Notes: generated by a model not told the origin, from the sequence alone. A stretch of DNA of 64,000 nucleotides from Rathayibacter oskolensis (GCF_900177245.1 NZ_FXBM01000002.1:930001-994000), one strand, 5' to 3'; positions 25,188 through 34,286 are shown, numbered from the stretch's first letter. Made by a program: numbers and translations.

Positions 25188-25311
25188 CCCCAGGCGACCA
25201 CCCGTGACGAGTCGACTCCGCGTGATGAGCGCCCCGCGGTGCGTTCGCCGATCGACTCGTCACGAACGGCTCCCCGGACCGACCCGAGGCAGCCATTCGT
25301 GACGAGTCGAC
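25164..25311. repeat. two imperfect 95-bp direct repeats
   Basis: GTCACGA at 25164 and 25259, and CGTGACGAGTCGAC at 25203 and 25298, recur at the same 95-bp offset; the bases between also agree in most positions. The first copy starts inside the last codons of the orphan gene. Confidence 0.75.
25252..25310. repeat. 15-bp perfect inverted repeat (REP-like)
   Basis: TCGACTCGTCACGAA (25252-25266) and TTCGTGACGAGTCGA (25296-25310) are exact inverted copies around a 29-nt loop. One arm recurs at 25203. It may end the orphan's transcript or be a dispersed palindrome. Confidence 0.85.
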
Positions 25312-25353
25312 GTCGCGCGCGGGGCGGGGAACCCCCTCCGACTCGGAGCGCAT

Positions 25354-25382
25354 CGTCGAATCGCGTGCCAAGCGATTCGACG
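25354..25382. terminator. 11-bp inverted repeat upstream of the Ski2-like helicase
   Basis: CGTCGAATCGC and GCGATTCGACG are exact inverted copies around GTGCCAA. Third hairpin of this 289-nt intergenic region; a terminator or REP-like element. Confidence 0.55.
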
Positions 25383-25476
25383 GAGCGAACGCAACACGCT
25401 CTGCGGGACTCGGCCACCTCGACGAGCCGACAGCGGGAGGGGCGGCGGGGACGCCCCTCCAAGGCACACTGTACGG

Positions 25477-28011
25477 ATGACCCCGACGCTGCTCGAACGC
25501 ATGCCGACGCCCGACGCCGACGGGCGCGTCGACGACGACGCGGTGTATCTGGCGTTCGTCGAGTGGGCGGAGGAGCGCGGGCTGCCGCTGTATCCGGCGC
25601 AGGACGAGGCGATGATCGAGATCGCCTCGGGTGCGAACCTGATCCTGTCCACTCCGACCGGCACCGGCAAGTCGCTGGTCGCGATCGGGGCTCATGCGGC
25701 CGCCCTCGCGAGCGGTAGGCGCAGCTACTACACCGCTCCGATCAAGGCGCTCGTGTCCGAGAAGTTCTTCGCTCTGGTCGACGTGTTCGGGGCGTCCAAC
25801 GTCGGGATGGTGACGGGCGACTCCTCCGTCAACGCCGATGCGCCGATCATCTGCTGCACCGCCGAGATCCTCGCCAATCTCGCGCTTCGGCACGGCGAGG
25901 ACACCGACGTCGATCAGGTCGTGATGGACGAGTTCCACTTCTACGCCGACCCGTCGCGCGGCTGGGCGTGGCAGGTGCCGCTGCTGACCCTCCCGCACGT
26001 GCAGTTCGTGCTGATGTCGGCGACGCTCGGCGATGTGACGGCGCTCGCCGCCGACCTCACGAGGCGCACGGGTCGCGAGACCGCGCGCGTCACCGGGGTG
26101 GAGCGGCCTGTGCCGCTGCACTACTTCTACGAGATCGCGCCGATCCACGACTCCATCGAGGAGCTGCTGGCGACCAGTCAGTCGCCCGTCTACGTCGTGC
26201 ACTTCTCGCAGGCCGCGGCGCTCGAGCGCGCGCAGGCCCTCACGAGCGCGAACATCGCCAGCCGCGAGCACCGCGACCGCATCGCCGAGGTGATCGGCGG
26301 CTTCCGCTTCACGACCGCGTTCGGCAAGACCCTCTCGCGGCTGCTGCGGCTGGGCATCGGCGTGCACCACGCCGGGATGCTGCCGAAGTACCGGCGCCTG
26401 GTCGAGCAGCTCGCCCAGCAGGGCATGCTGCGCGTCATCTGCGGGACCGACACCCTGGGCGTCGGCATCAACGTCCCCATCCGCACGGTGCTGCTCACCG
26501 CGCTGACCAAGTACGACGGCACGCGGATGCGGCAGCTCTCGGCCCGCGAGTTCCACCAGATCGCGGGGCGCGCGGGTCGTGCGGGCTACGACACCGCGGG
26601 CACGGTCGTCGTGCAGGCGCCCGAGCACGAGTCCGAGAACCGGAAGGCGCTCGACAAGATGGGCGACGACCCCAAGAAGCGGCGCAAGTGGGTCGCGAAG
26701 CGGGCGCCGCAGGGCTTCATCAGCTGGGGCGAGCCGAGCTTCCGCAAGCTCGTCGACGCCGAGCCCGAGACCCTCACCTCGCACATGACGATCACCTCGG
26801 CGATGCTCCTGAACGTGATCGCCCGCGGCGGCGACGCCTACGCCAACGTCCACTCCCTGATCTTCGACAACCACGAGCCGTGGCGGAGGCAGCTCACGCT
26901 CGCGCGCCGCGCGCTCGGCATCTACCGCACGCTGCGCGAGGCGGGAGTGGTCGAGCAGACCGTCGGCGACGACGGGGTGGTGCGCATCCGCCTCACGGTC
27001 GATCTGCAGCCCAACTTCGCGCTCAACCAGCCCCTCTCGCCGTTCGCGCTCGCGGTCTTCGACGTGCTCGACCCGGAGTCGCCGACCTTCGCGCTCGACG
27101 TGATCTCGGTCCTCGAGGCGACGCTCGACGATCCGCGGCCGATCCTCGGCGCCCAGCAGTTCCAGGCCCGCGGCGAGGCGGTCGCGGCGATGAAGGCCGA
27201 GGGCATCGAGTACGAGGAGCGGATGGAGCTGCTCGAGGGCGTCACCCACCCCAAGCCGCTCGAGGAGCTGCTGGAGGCGACCTTCGCCACCTACACCGAG
27301 GTCCAGCCCTGGGTCCGCGACTTCGAGCTCTCGCCGAAGTCGGTCGTGCGCGACATGTACGAGCGGGCGATGTCGTTCGGCGAGTACACCGCGTTCTACA
27401 AGCTCTCCCGATCGGAGGGGCTCGTCCTGCGCTATCTCTCCGACGCGTTCCGCGCAGCCCGGCAGACGATCCCCGACGAGCTCAAGAACGAGGAGCTGCA
27501 CGATCTGATCGAGTGGCTCGGCGAGCTCGTGCGGCAGGTCGACTCGTCACTGGTCGACGAGTGGGAGGAGCTGATCAACCCGTCGCTGCACGCGGCCGAC
27601 CAGTCGATCGTCCCGCCGGCGCCCCGCCGCCTGACCGCCAACCACCGCGCCTTCCGCGTCCTGGTGCGCAACGAGATGTTCCGTCGGGTGACGCTCGCCG
27701 CGCTCGACGACCACGAGGCGCTCGGCGAGCTCGACGCCGCGGCCGGCTTCGACGCCGACGCTTGGGGCGCCGCGCTCGACGACTACTACGACGAGCACGA
27801 CAGCATCGGCACCGGCTCCGACGCCCGGGGCCCGTCGATGCTCCTGGTGACCGAGGAGGCGACGCAGTGGCGCGTCCGTCAGATCCTCGACGACCCGGCG
27901 GGGGACCACGACTGGGGCATCTCCGCGGTCGTCGACCTGGCGGAGTCGGATGAGGCGGGTGCCGCGGTCGTCCGCGTGTCGGCGGTCGGCCGGCTCGACG
28001 GCGGGAGCTGA
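25477..28011 (+). CDS. DEAD/DEAH-box RNA helicase with DUF3516 domain (Ski2-like)
   Basis: An 844-aa superfamily II helicase. Motif I is STPTGTGKSLVAIG, Ia YTAPIKALVSEKF, II DEFHFYADP, III LMSATLGDV, IV VYVVHFSQAAALERAQ, V CGTDTLGVGINVPIRTVL, and VI FHQIAGRAGRAGYD. This is the Ski2/Mtr4 pattern. The remainder, about 480-844, is the DUF3516 region found in actinobacterial members. It probably unwinds structured RNA; the RNA partner is unknown. The ATG is preceded by a weak leaderless-type element CACACT at 25465-25470. It stands alone after three hairpins. Confidence 0.9.
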   Translation: MTPTLLERMPTPDADGRVDDDAVYLAFVEWAEERGLPLYPAQDEAMIEIASGANLILSTPTGTGKSLVAIGAHAAALASGRRSYYTAPIKALVSEKFFALVDVFGASNVGMVTGDSSVNADAPIICCTAEILANLALRHGEDTDVDQVVMDEFHFYADPSRGWAWQVPLLTLPHVQFVLMSATLGDVTALAADLTRRTGRETARVTGVERPVPLHYFYEIAPIHDSIEELLATSQSPVYVVHFSQAAALERAQALTSANIASREHRDRIAEVIGGFRFTTAFGKTLSRLLRLGIGVHHAGMLPKYRRLVEQLAQQGMLRVICGTDTLGVGINVPIRTVLLTALTKYDGTRMRQLSAREFHQIAGRAGRAGYDTAGTVVVQAPEHESENRKALDKMGDDPKKRRKWVAKRAPQGFISWGEPSFRKLVDAEPETLTSHMTITSAMLLNVIARGGDAYANVHSLIFDNHEPWRRQLTLARRALGIYRTLREAGVVEQTVGDDGVVRIRLTVDLQPNFALNQPLSPFALAVFDVLDPESPTFALDVISVLEATLDDPRPILGAQQFQARGEAVAAMKAEGIEYEERMELLEGVTHPKPLEELLEATFATYTEVQPWVRDFELSPKSVVRDMYERAMSFGEYTAFYKLSRSEGLVLRYLSDAFRAARQTIPDELKNEELHDLIEWLGELVRQVDSSLVDEWEELINPSLHAADQSIVPPAPRRLTANHRAFRVLVRNEMFRRVTLAALDDHEALGELDAAAGFDADAWGAALDDYYDEHDSIGTGSDARGPSMLLVTEEATQWRVRQILDDPAGDHDWGISAVVDLAESDEAGAAVVRVSAVGRLDGGS

Positions 28012-28061
28012 CAGAGGGTCTCCTCCACCCGGGCGGATTCGGACGGCTCGGCACCAGCCCG

Positions 28062-28067
28062 CATACT
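28062..28067 (+). promoter_or_regulatory. -10 element, leaderless start of the acyltransferase
   Basis: CATACT ends six bases before GTG 28074. Confidence 0.4.
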
Positions 28068-28073
28068 GGCAGC

Positions 28074-29171
28074 GTGGTCGGGGGGATGAGCAGGACGGCC
28101 GAGGTGCCGCGCGAGAGGTTGGCCTGGGCCGACACGACGCGGGGACTCGGCGTCCTCGCGGTCGTGCTCTTCCACGTGCTGATCTGGAACTACGCCGCGC
28201 TCGTCGACGGAACCTCCGCGGTCGCCTCCGCCTGGGATCAGGTCGGCAGCTCACTGGGGCGCATCCGCATGCCGATCCTCTTCGCGCTCTCGGGGCTCCT
28301 CGCCCAGCGCGGGCTGCTGCTGGGCTGGCGGGCGGGCTCGGCCCGGCTCCGCCTGGTGTCGAACGCCTACCTCTACGTGGTGTGGGTCGTGATCTACGGA
28401 GTCGTCTTCGCGCTGCTCGCGCGACCGGACTTCCCGCACTCGATCGACACACCCGCGCAGTTCCTGCTGCAGTTCGTGTTCCCGACGACGACCCTGTGGT
28501 TCATCTTCGCCCTGGCTCTCTACCCGGTCGTGCTGGTCGCCCTCCGGGCGCTCCGCATACCGTGGTGGGGCATCCTGGCACTCGGGACAGCGGCCTGGTT
28601 CGTCGCCGCGGACCTCCGCGTCATCCTCTTCGGCGACGCGCTCCTGCAGAACTTCGTGTTCTTCGCCCTGGGAGTGCTGGGCGCGGAGCGGCTGCGCCGG
28701 TTCTCGATCCCGGGAGCGGCGACACTGCTCGGGCCGTTCGCCGTCTTCCTCCTCGCGGTCCTCGGCGGACGCCTCGTCGACGGACCCGCCGACGAGGTCT
28801 TCGGATTCGTGGCGAGCACGAGCGCCGTCCCGCTCGCCGTCGTCTGCGCGGCGGTCCTGTGCCGGTGGGAGCCGGCCGCTCGCCTCGGCTCCGCGATCGG
28901 GCGGCGGACGCTGCCGATCTACCTCCTGCAGGTGCCGCTGCTCGGGCTGTGGTCGCTCGTCGCGCACCCCGATGCCGCCTGGCTCGTCACCCTGCTGCGG
29001 AATCCGGTCGTCGAGCTCGCCTACCCGCCGCTCGTGACCGCGGCGATCGTCGCGGTGTCGCTCGGGATCCGAGCGCTGCTCGGTCGCCTCCCGGCCGACC
29101 CGCTGTTCACGGTTCCCGCGCCGCTCGTCTCGCTCGCCCGGCCGACGCGCCGGGGACGGCACGCCGACTGA
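28074..29171 (+). CDS. acyltransferase family 3 membrane protein
   Basis: A 365-aa protein with about ten membrane helices of the acyltransferase 3 group, which O-acylates surface sugars or lipids. The N-terminal signature is RLAWADTTRGLGVLAVVLFHVLIWN, holding the conserved R-x10-H (the H after VVLF). Further helices follow, such as FPTTTLWFIFALALYPVVL and LPIYLLQVPLLGLWSLV, the latter resembling the late-family motif. The acceptor is unknown. GTG 28074 is supported by the leaderless -10; ATG 28086 is the alternative. It converges with the next gene, 3 nt apart. Confidence 0.87.
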   Translation: MVGGMSRTAEVPRERLAWADTTRGLGVLAVVLFHVLIWNYAALVDGTSAVASAWDQVGSSLGRIRMPILFALSGLLAQRGLLLGWRAGSARLRLVSNAYLYVVWVVIYGVVFALLARPDFPHSIDTPAQFLLQFVFPTTTLWFIFALALYPVVLVALRALRIPWWGILALGTAAWFVAADLRVILFGDALLQNFVFFALGVLGAERLRRFSIPGAATLLGPFAVFLLAVLGGRLVDGPADEVFGFVASTSAVPLAVVCAAVLCRWEPAARLGSAIGRRTLPIYLLQVPLLGLWSLVAHPDAAWLVTLLRNPVVELAYPPLVTAAIVAVSLGIRALLGRLPADPLFTVPAPLVSLARPTRRGRHAD

Positions 29172-29174
29172 CGG

Positions 29175-30500
29175 TCAGCTCCAGATCGAGGCGAGGTACT
29201 CGTCGGTCGCCTCGGGGCTGAGCCCGTGCACGTCGTCCGCTCCCCACTCGAGGATGGAGGGGTCGATCGTCCACTCGCCCTCGGCGGGGGCCGCGACGCT
29301 CTCGTAGCCGACGGTGGAGTCGGTGACCTCCGCCCACGTCGAGGCACCCATGGCTCCGATGAAGACCGAGTCGACGGCCGAGCAGCCCTGATCGGCGCCC
29401 GGGCCGTTCGAGGCGGCGAAGTTGCCTCCCGTGTCCGCTCCGTCGGGGAGGGGGAACACCCGTCGCACCACTTCGCCGCCGACGACGAGGCAGTGCTCGT
29501 AGCGCACGTTAGGAGCGGATCCGATCTGGAAGGCCGTGTTCGTCGAGGCGAAGTCGATGCAGTCGACGTTCGTGAAGTCGCCGTAGTAGTTGTTCCCCTG
29601 CCCCGAGAACTGCACCGTGTCGGTGTGGGCGTTCGAGCCCTTCTCCTTGTAGCCGGGTGCCGTGTAGCAGGCGACTCGGCGCACGTAGCGCAGGCCGCCG
29701 TCGCCCTTGGTGGGGGTGCGCAGGCTCGAGACGTCCTCGTTGCGCAGCTGCGGCTGCGGCACGACGATCTCGACGAGTTCGACGTTCTCGGTGAACGCCA
29801 CTCCGTCGGCGCCGTGCACGTTGTAGGCCGCGTCGGCCCTGATGCGAGCGAAGGCGGAGCCGGAGCAGCCGGAGGCGAGGAACCCGCCGGTGGTCACGAT
29901 CCCCGCGAGAGTGACGCCGTAGACGCGCAGCACGCGCCAGGAGTTGGCCGTCGTCACCGTTCCGTAGCCGTCCCTCGGATAGACGAGGATCCGGTTCTCG
30001 CGATCCAGCGAGCCGATGTCCTGCATGACCGGCGTGGCGCTCGCGCCGGCGCCCGCGCCCGTCAGCTCGCCCGGGGCGACCAGGATCCTGATGGTGTCGG
30101 CGGCACCGGCCGTGGTCAGCGCGGTGGTGATGGCCTCGGAGATCGCGAGCCAGGAGCACTCGACCTCGATCTCGGTGTCGATGTCACCCGTGATCCAGGG
30201 CGTGCCGGAGGGCCAGTGCGTGCCGTTCGGGCCGAAGGACTGCTCCGGGGTGGGCACGCCGGGGAGGAGGTCGAGCTCCTGGGCGGGTGCGTCGGGGTCG
30301 CCGGGCACACCCGGCACGTCGGGAGCGAAGGTGCGGTAGGCGGCGTAGCCGGCCCCGCCGAGCGCGGCGACTCCGAGTCCGGCGCCGACGGCCCCGAGGA
30401 TCACGGCACGGCGGCTCGGTCGCCGCGGCGGCAGCTCGTGGAAGTCCGTCGCGTCGAAGGGGTGCCGGGAGGAGTCGGGGTGGTGCGAGGAGTCGGCCAA
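29175..30500 (-). CDS. secreted or membrane-anchored beta-helix-like protein of unknown function
   Basis: A 441-aa protein. Residues about 28-60 hold twin arginines followed by a hydrophobic segment (RRPSRRAVILGAVGAGLGVAALGG), an N-terminal anchor or Tat-like signal. After a Pro-rich linker comes a long Gly/Val/Asn-rich body with turns such as ENRILVYPRDGYGTVTTANSW, NSWRVLRVYGVTLAGIVTTGG and NNYYGDFTNVDCIDFASTN, the look of a parallel right-handed beta-helix as in pectin lyase-like proteins. Several cysteines may pair. The start is TTG because no ATG or GTG lies in the frame before the conserved part; it is uncertain. Exact family not recognised. Confidence 0.6.
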   Translation of the reverse strand: MADSSHHPDSSRHPFDATDFHELPPRRPSRRAVILGAVGAGLGVAALGGAGYAAYRTFAPDVPGVPGDPDAPAQELDLLPGVPTPEQSFGPNGTHWPSGTPWITGDIDTEIEVECSWLAISEAITTALTTAGAADTIRILVAPGELTGAGAGASATPVMQDIGSLDRENRILVYPRDGYGTVTTANSWRVLRVYGVTLAGIVTTGGFLASGCSGSAFARIRADAAYNVHGADGVAFTENVELVEIVVPQPQLRNEDVSSLRTPTKGDGGLRYVRRVACYTAPGYKEKGSNAHTDTVQFSGQGNNYYGDFTNVDCIDFASTNTAFQIGSAPNVRYEHCLVVGGEVVRRVFPLPDGADTGGNFAASNGPGADQGCSAVDSVFIGAMGASTWAEVTDSTVGYESVAAPAEGEWTIDPSILEWGADDVHGLSPEATDEYLASIWS

Positions 30501-30607
30501 GGGTGTCCAAACCGTCAGGGGGCGGTGCCGGAAGCGGCACGCCGCAGGTCCGGCGCGCCACGCTGTGCCGTGAGCGCGGCCGTCGGGCTGTCGGAGCGCT
30601 CCAGGGG

Positions 30608-30613
30608 ACCCTA
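30608..30613 (-). promoter_or_regulatory. extended -10 upstream of the beta-helix-like gene
   Basis: TAGGGT preceded by TGC on the minus strand, about 108 nt before the TTG. It would leave a leader of roughly 100 nt. Confidence 0.35.
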
Positions 30614-30669
30614 GCAGCCGCGTCCGACGCGATCCCGAGAGGGTGCTCCTCGCGGCTCGGAGGGGCCGG

Positions 30670-31047
30670 TCAGCGGCCGCGCTGCTCGCGTCGGCGCATC
30701 TGAGCCGCGATCTCGGCCTCGGTGATGTCCTTCTTCGCCGGGCTCCAGATCGAGGCCGCGCGGCCGGCGACTCCGATGCCGACGCCGATCATCGGCCAGA
30801 TCGGCCAGAAGTAGCCGGGAGCGCCGGTCGCGAACCAGATGACGGTGGTGAGGGCGGACACGCCGACCCAGCCGCCGACCGCTCCCGCGAAGTCCCGGCG
30901 GCGCTTGAGCTCCTTGACGGCCTGGGCCCGCTCGACGTCCTCGGGGCGGGCCGGTGTGCTCGACGCCCCGGTGGCGGGCTGCACGTCCGACGGAGGCGGG
31001 GGATCGCGTCGTGCCGACGGGTCCGGGGACCCCCACTGCTCGCTCAT
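30670..31047 (-). CDS. 2TM-domain membrane protein
   Basis: A 125-aa protein of the 2TM family. A Pro/Ser-rich cytoplasmic N-terminus of about 40 residues is followed by AQAVKELKRRRDFAGAVGGWV, two helices (VSALTTVIWFATG and IWPMIGVGIGVAGR) and a charged end, EIAAQMRRREQRGR. The short loop GAPGYFWPIWP joins the helices. In other bacteria this domain is often found beside histidine kinases or alone; its function is unknown. GGAGG precedes the ATG by 7 nt. Confidence 0.8.
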   Translation of the reverse strand: MSEQWGSPDPSARRDPPPPSDVQPATGASSTPARPEDVERAQAVKELKRRRDFAGAVGGWVGVSALTTVIWFATGAPGYFWPIWPMIGVGIGVAGRAASIWSPAKKDITEAEIAAQMRRREQRGR

Positions 31048-31099
31048 CCGGCGACCTCCTGACGTGACGTGCCCAGCCTACGCAGCCGCGCCCTCCCGG

Positions 31100-31957
31100 T
31101 CACTCGGGATTGCGGACGTGGGTGCGGTCCATGATCGCCGTGGTGAGCGCCTCCACCGGCTCGCGGGGCGCCGTCGAGTTCTCGAAGAGCCGGAACTCGA
31201 TGTCCTCGAGCTCGGGCAGCCCGAAGCGGTTGCTCACGGTGACGAGATCGCCGGGGATGAGCGATCGGGGGAACACGGCGATGCCGATCCCCGCGCGGAC
31301 GGCCGCGAGCACGCCGTTGACCTCGCGCGTGTTGCAGGTGATGCGCCAGGTGCGCCCCGCGGCCTCGAGGGCGTCGATGGCGATCTGCCTCGAGACGCTC
31401 GGACCCCGGTAGGCGATCAGGGGCACGGTCTCGTGACGCTCGACGACCGTCTTCTCGTGGGCGACCCAGACCATGGTGTCGCGGCGGACGAGGCGCCCGT
31501 CGACGGCGCCCGGCGCGGTCTTCACGAAGATGAGGTCGAGGTGCCCGGCGTCGAGCTTGCGGCGCAGCGGGGCGCTCTGGTCGACGGTCAGCTCGAGCTT
31601 CACCTGCGGGTGCAGCTGACGGAAGTGGCGGAGGATGCGGGGCAGCTGGGTGATCGCCAGGTCGTCGGCGGCGCCGAACCTCAGCCGGCCCTTCATGGCG
31701 GCCCCGCTGAAGTAGTTCTCGGCCGCGGCGTGCGCGGCGAGGATCGTCCGCGCGAATCCCGCCATCGCCACTCCGTTGTCGGTCAGCTCGACCTCACGGG
31801 TGTCGCGCACGACGAGGATCCGCCCCGCCGCCTCCTCCAGTCGGCGCACGTGCTGGCTGACCGTCGGCTGGCTGACGCCGAGCTGCTGGGCGGCCCGGGT
31901 GAATCCACGGGTGTCGGCGACCGCCAGGAAGGTGCGCAGCAGTGCGGGGTCGTACAC
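31100..31957 (-). CDS. LysR family transcriptional regulator
   Basis: A 285-aa regulator. The winged HTH is at residues about 14-40, DTRGFTRAAQQLGVSQPTVSQHVRRLEE. The effector-binding domain begins with GRLRFGAADDLAITQLPRIL and has the two-lobed LysR layout. The ligand cannot be inferred. GTG start. It is transcribed away from an MFS exporter, with 168 nt between that hold a dyad; the usual LysR logic is control of the divergent gene, so the exporter is the likely target. Confidence 0.92.
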   Translation of the reverse strand: MYDPALLRTFLAVADTRGFTRAAQQLGVSQPTVSQHVRRLEEAAGRILVVRDTREVELTDNGVAMAGFARTILAAHAAAENYFSGAAMKGRLRFGAADDLAITQLPRILRHFRQLHPQVKLELTVDQSAPLRRKLDAGHLDLIFVKTAPGAVDGRLVRRDTMVWVAHEKTVVERHETVPLIAYRGPSVSRQIAIDALEAAGRTWRITCNTREVNGVLAAVRAGIGIAVFPRSLIPGDLVTVSNRFGLPELEDIEFRLFENSTAPREPVEALTTAIMDRTHVRNPE

Positions 31958-32000
31958 GCGGATCTCCGTTCGTCATTGCGGGAGGTGATGGGAGTTATTG

Positions 32001-32012
32001 AGCCGATTGGCT
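32001..32012. promoter_or_regulatory. dyad AGCC-GATT-GGCT, likely LysR operator
   Basis: AGCCGATTGGCT is a palindrome with 4-bp arms in an A/T-richer stretch (TTATTG before, CTTAT after), midway between the divergent LysR and MFS genes. It fits the short-dyad type of LysR site. Confidence 0.4.
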
Positions 32013-32125
32013 TCGCTTATGTGCAGGTCGAGCGTACCGTCGGAGGCATCGGATAGCCCAGCGCTCGACTCGCGGGGCGCCTCCCGGCGGTTCTCGCCGG
32101 ACGACCGCAGTCAGGAACCCTCCCC

Positions 32126-33469
32126 GTGTCCAGCACGAAAGCCGCCGCACCCGCCGCCTCGACCGCCTCGATCGCCGAGGCCGCCCCGACCGCCCCGATC
32201 GCCGTCGTCGACGGCCCGCCCGCCTGGCGCAACACGTTCCAGGCGCTCGAGGTGCCCAACTTCCGGATCTACACCGGGGCGCACTTCATCGGCTCGACGG
32301 CGATGTGGATCCAGCGGATCGCGCAGGACTGGCTCGTCCTGGAGCTGACCGGCAGCGTCGTCGCGGTCGGCATCACGGTCGCGCTCCAGTTCGCGCCGCT
32401 GCTCGTGTTCGGCCTCTACGGGGGAGTGCTGGCCGATCGGTACCCCAAGCGGATCCTCCTCATCACCGCTCAGTCGACAGCGGCGGTGCTGAGCGCGGTG
32501 CTCGGGGTGCTGACCGTCTCGGGAGCGGTCGAACCCTGGCACATCTTCACGATCGCCTTCCTCCTCGGCTTCGTGACCGTCATCGACAACCCGACCCGCC
32601 AGGCGTTCGTCACCGAGGTCGTCGGCCCGGTGCATCTGCGCAACGCGATCAGCATCAACGCGACCGTCTTCCAGCTCGGAGCGCTCATCGGCCCGGCGAT
32701 CAGCGGCGTGCTCATCCTCGCGGTCGGCTCCGGTCCGGCGTTCCTGATCAACGCGTCCGCCGCGCTGGTGGCGGTGACGGGGCTGGCGAGCATGAACGCC
32801 CGGGCCCTGCACACGGTGCCGCGGCTGCCTCGGGCACGAGGGCAGCTGCGTGAGGGCGTCGCCTACGTGCTCGGCAAGCCCGCGATCGCGTGGTCGCTGC
32901 TGCTCGTCGCGGTGGCGTCGACCTTCGCGTTCAACACGGCCGTGGTCTTCGCCGACTACGCCGCGAACGAGTTCGACGCGGGAGCCGGCGGCTACGGACT
33001 GTTCTCGTCGATGGCCGCGGTGGGAGCTGTCCTCGGCGCCGTCGCCTCGACCCGTCGGGTGCGGCTCCGGCTGCGCACGGTCGTCGGCGGGGCGGTCGTG
33101 TACGGGGCGTTCGAGATGCTCGCCGCGGCGATGCCCACGCAGGGGATGTTCGCCGTGTCGCTGATCGGAGTGGGACTGGGCAACCTGCTGTTCGTCACCG
33201 CCGCGAACGCGCTGATCCAGTCGTCCTCGAACGTCTCGGTGCGGGGCCGCGTGATGTCGATCTACGTCCTGGTGCTGCTGGGCTTCCAGACGATCGGCGC
33301 GCCGCTGATCGGCGGGCTGAGCGAGCTGCTCGGACCCCGGGCGACGCTCGCGACGATGGGCGGCGTGCTGGTCCTCGGCGCCGCGGTGGTCGCGCTGATC
33401 GTGGCGACAAGGGCGCGGATGGGACTGCAGTTCTCGCCGCGGGGAGTGCGGATCGTCGACCACCCCTGA
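32126..33469 (+). CDS. MFS exporter (EntS/MFS_3 type)
   Basis: A 447-aa transporter with about twelve helices. Family marks are FRIYTGAHFIGSTAMWIQRIAQDWLVLELTGS, YGGVLADRYPKRILLI and TRQAFVTEVVGPVHLRNAISIN. The group includes EntS, which exports enterobactin, and macrolide effluxers. The substrate is unknown, siderophore or drug being the precedents. The GTG start has no good Shine-Dalgarno sequence. It is divergent from the LysR gene, its presumed controller. Confidence 0.9.
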   Translation: MSSTKAAAPAASTASIAEAAPTAPIAVVDGPPAWRNTFQALEVPNFRIYTGAHFIGSTAMWIQRIAQDWLVLELTGSVVAVGITVALQFAPLLVFGLYGGVLADRYPKRILLITAQSTAAVLSAVLGVLTVSGAVEPWHIFTIAFLLGFVTVIDNPTRQAFVTEVVGPVHLRNAISINATVFQLGALIGPAISGVLILAVGSGPAFLINASAALVAVTGLASMNARALHTVPRLPRARGQLREGVAYVLGKPAIAWSLLLVAVASTFAFNTAVVFADYAANEFDAGAGGYGLFSSMAAVGAVLGAVASTRRVRLRLRTVVGGAVVYGAFEMLAAAMPTQGMFAVSLIGVGLGNLLFVTAANALIQSSSNVSVRGRVMSIYVLVLLGFQTIGAPLIGGLSELLGPRATLATMGGVLVLGAAVVALIVATRARMGLQFSPRGVRIVDHP

Positions 33470-33479
33470 TCCAGCAGCC

Positions 33480-34280
33480 TCACGCGGGTTCCGGCTGGCA
33501 GTGGGGGCACCACCAGGTGCGGCGCCGCTCGGGGTCGTCGGCGACCTCGGCCCGGACGAGCACCGTCGTGCCGCAGCGTCGGCAGGGGCGACCGGCGCGC
33601 CCGACGACCCAGTGTCGCTCGCCCCGGCGGGTGTCGCCGGTCGTCGTCTGGAACATCCCGGGGACGGTGACGGAGGCGCGGAGGGCGCGGGAGGCCGTCG
33701 CCACCAGGGCGCGGACGTCGAGCGATCCGACCGGCCGCCACGGCCAGGCGCCGCGGAGGAAGCAGACCTCGTTCGCCCAGAGGTTGCCGAGGCCGGCCAT
33801 GGTGCGCTGATCGAGGAGGGCGGCGATCACGGGGCGCTCGGGGGCGCGGGAGAACCGCAGGATCGCCTCCTCGGCGTCCCAGTCGGCGCGGAGGGGATCG
33901 GGGCCGAGGTGTCCGGTCACGGTCCGCTCGTCGCGGGTCGGCAGCAGGTCGACGACGGGCAGGTCGATGCCCCAGACGGTCGATCGGTCGTCGAGCCGCA
34001 GACGCACGCGGACGTCCTTCTGCACGTGCCGGGGCACGGAGCGGCCCGGTGCCGTCACGGTCCACGAGCCCTGCATCCGCAGGTGCGTGTGCAGGGTCAG
34101 GCCGCCGCTGAGCCGGGTCAGCAGGTGCTTGCCGTGGGTGTCGTGCTCGAGGATGCGCAGCCCGCCCAGCTCGGTGCCCGCTGCGTCACCGGAGCGGAGC
34201 TCGCCCTCCTCGATCGTCCGCCCGTCCGCCGCCCGCCTGAGGCGGGCGGCGAGACGGTGGACGCTGTCTCCCTCGGGCAC
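33480..34280 (-). CDS. Fpg/Nei family DNA glycosylase (Nei2-like)
   Basis: Removes oxidised bases from DNA and nicks the strand by beta,delta-elimination. 266 aa. The N-terminal MPEGDSVHR places the nucleophile proline at residue 2 and the glutamate at 3. A lysine-containing beta-hairpin region is HDTHGKHLLTRL. The zinc finger is at the C-terminus, CRRCGTTV to WWCPHCQ. The MPEGD start with S/T following is typical of the Nei2 branch. The GTG start follows TAGAGT by six bases (leaderless). Confidence 0.93.
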   Translation of the reverse strand: MPEGDSVHRLAARLRRAADGRTIEEGELRSGDAAGTELGGLRILEHDTHGKHLLTRLSGGLTLHTHLRMQGSWTVTAPGRSVPRHVQKDVRVRLRLDDRSTVWGIDLPVVDLLPTRDERTVTGHLGPDPLRADWDAEEAILRFSRAPERPVIAALLDQRTMAGLGNLWANEVCFLRGAWPWRPVGSLDVRALVATASRALRASVTVPGMFQTTTGDTRRGERHWVVGRAGRPCRRCGTTVLVRAEVADDPERRRTWWCPHCQPEPA

Positions 34281-34286
34281 GACTGC

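Noticed and set aside
25252-25310. Insertion sequence ends
   Set aside because: The inverted repeats are only 59 bp apart with no transposase and no clear target duplication.
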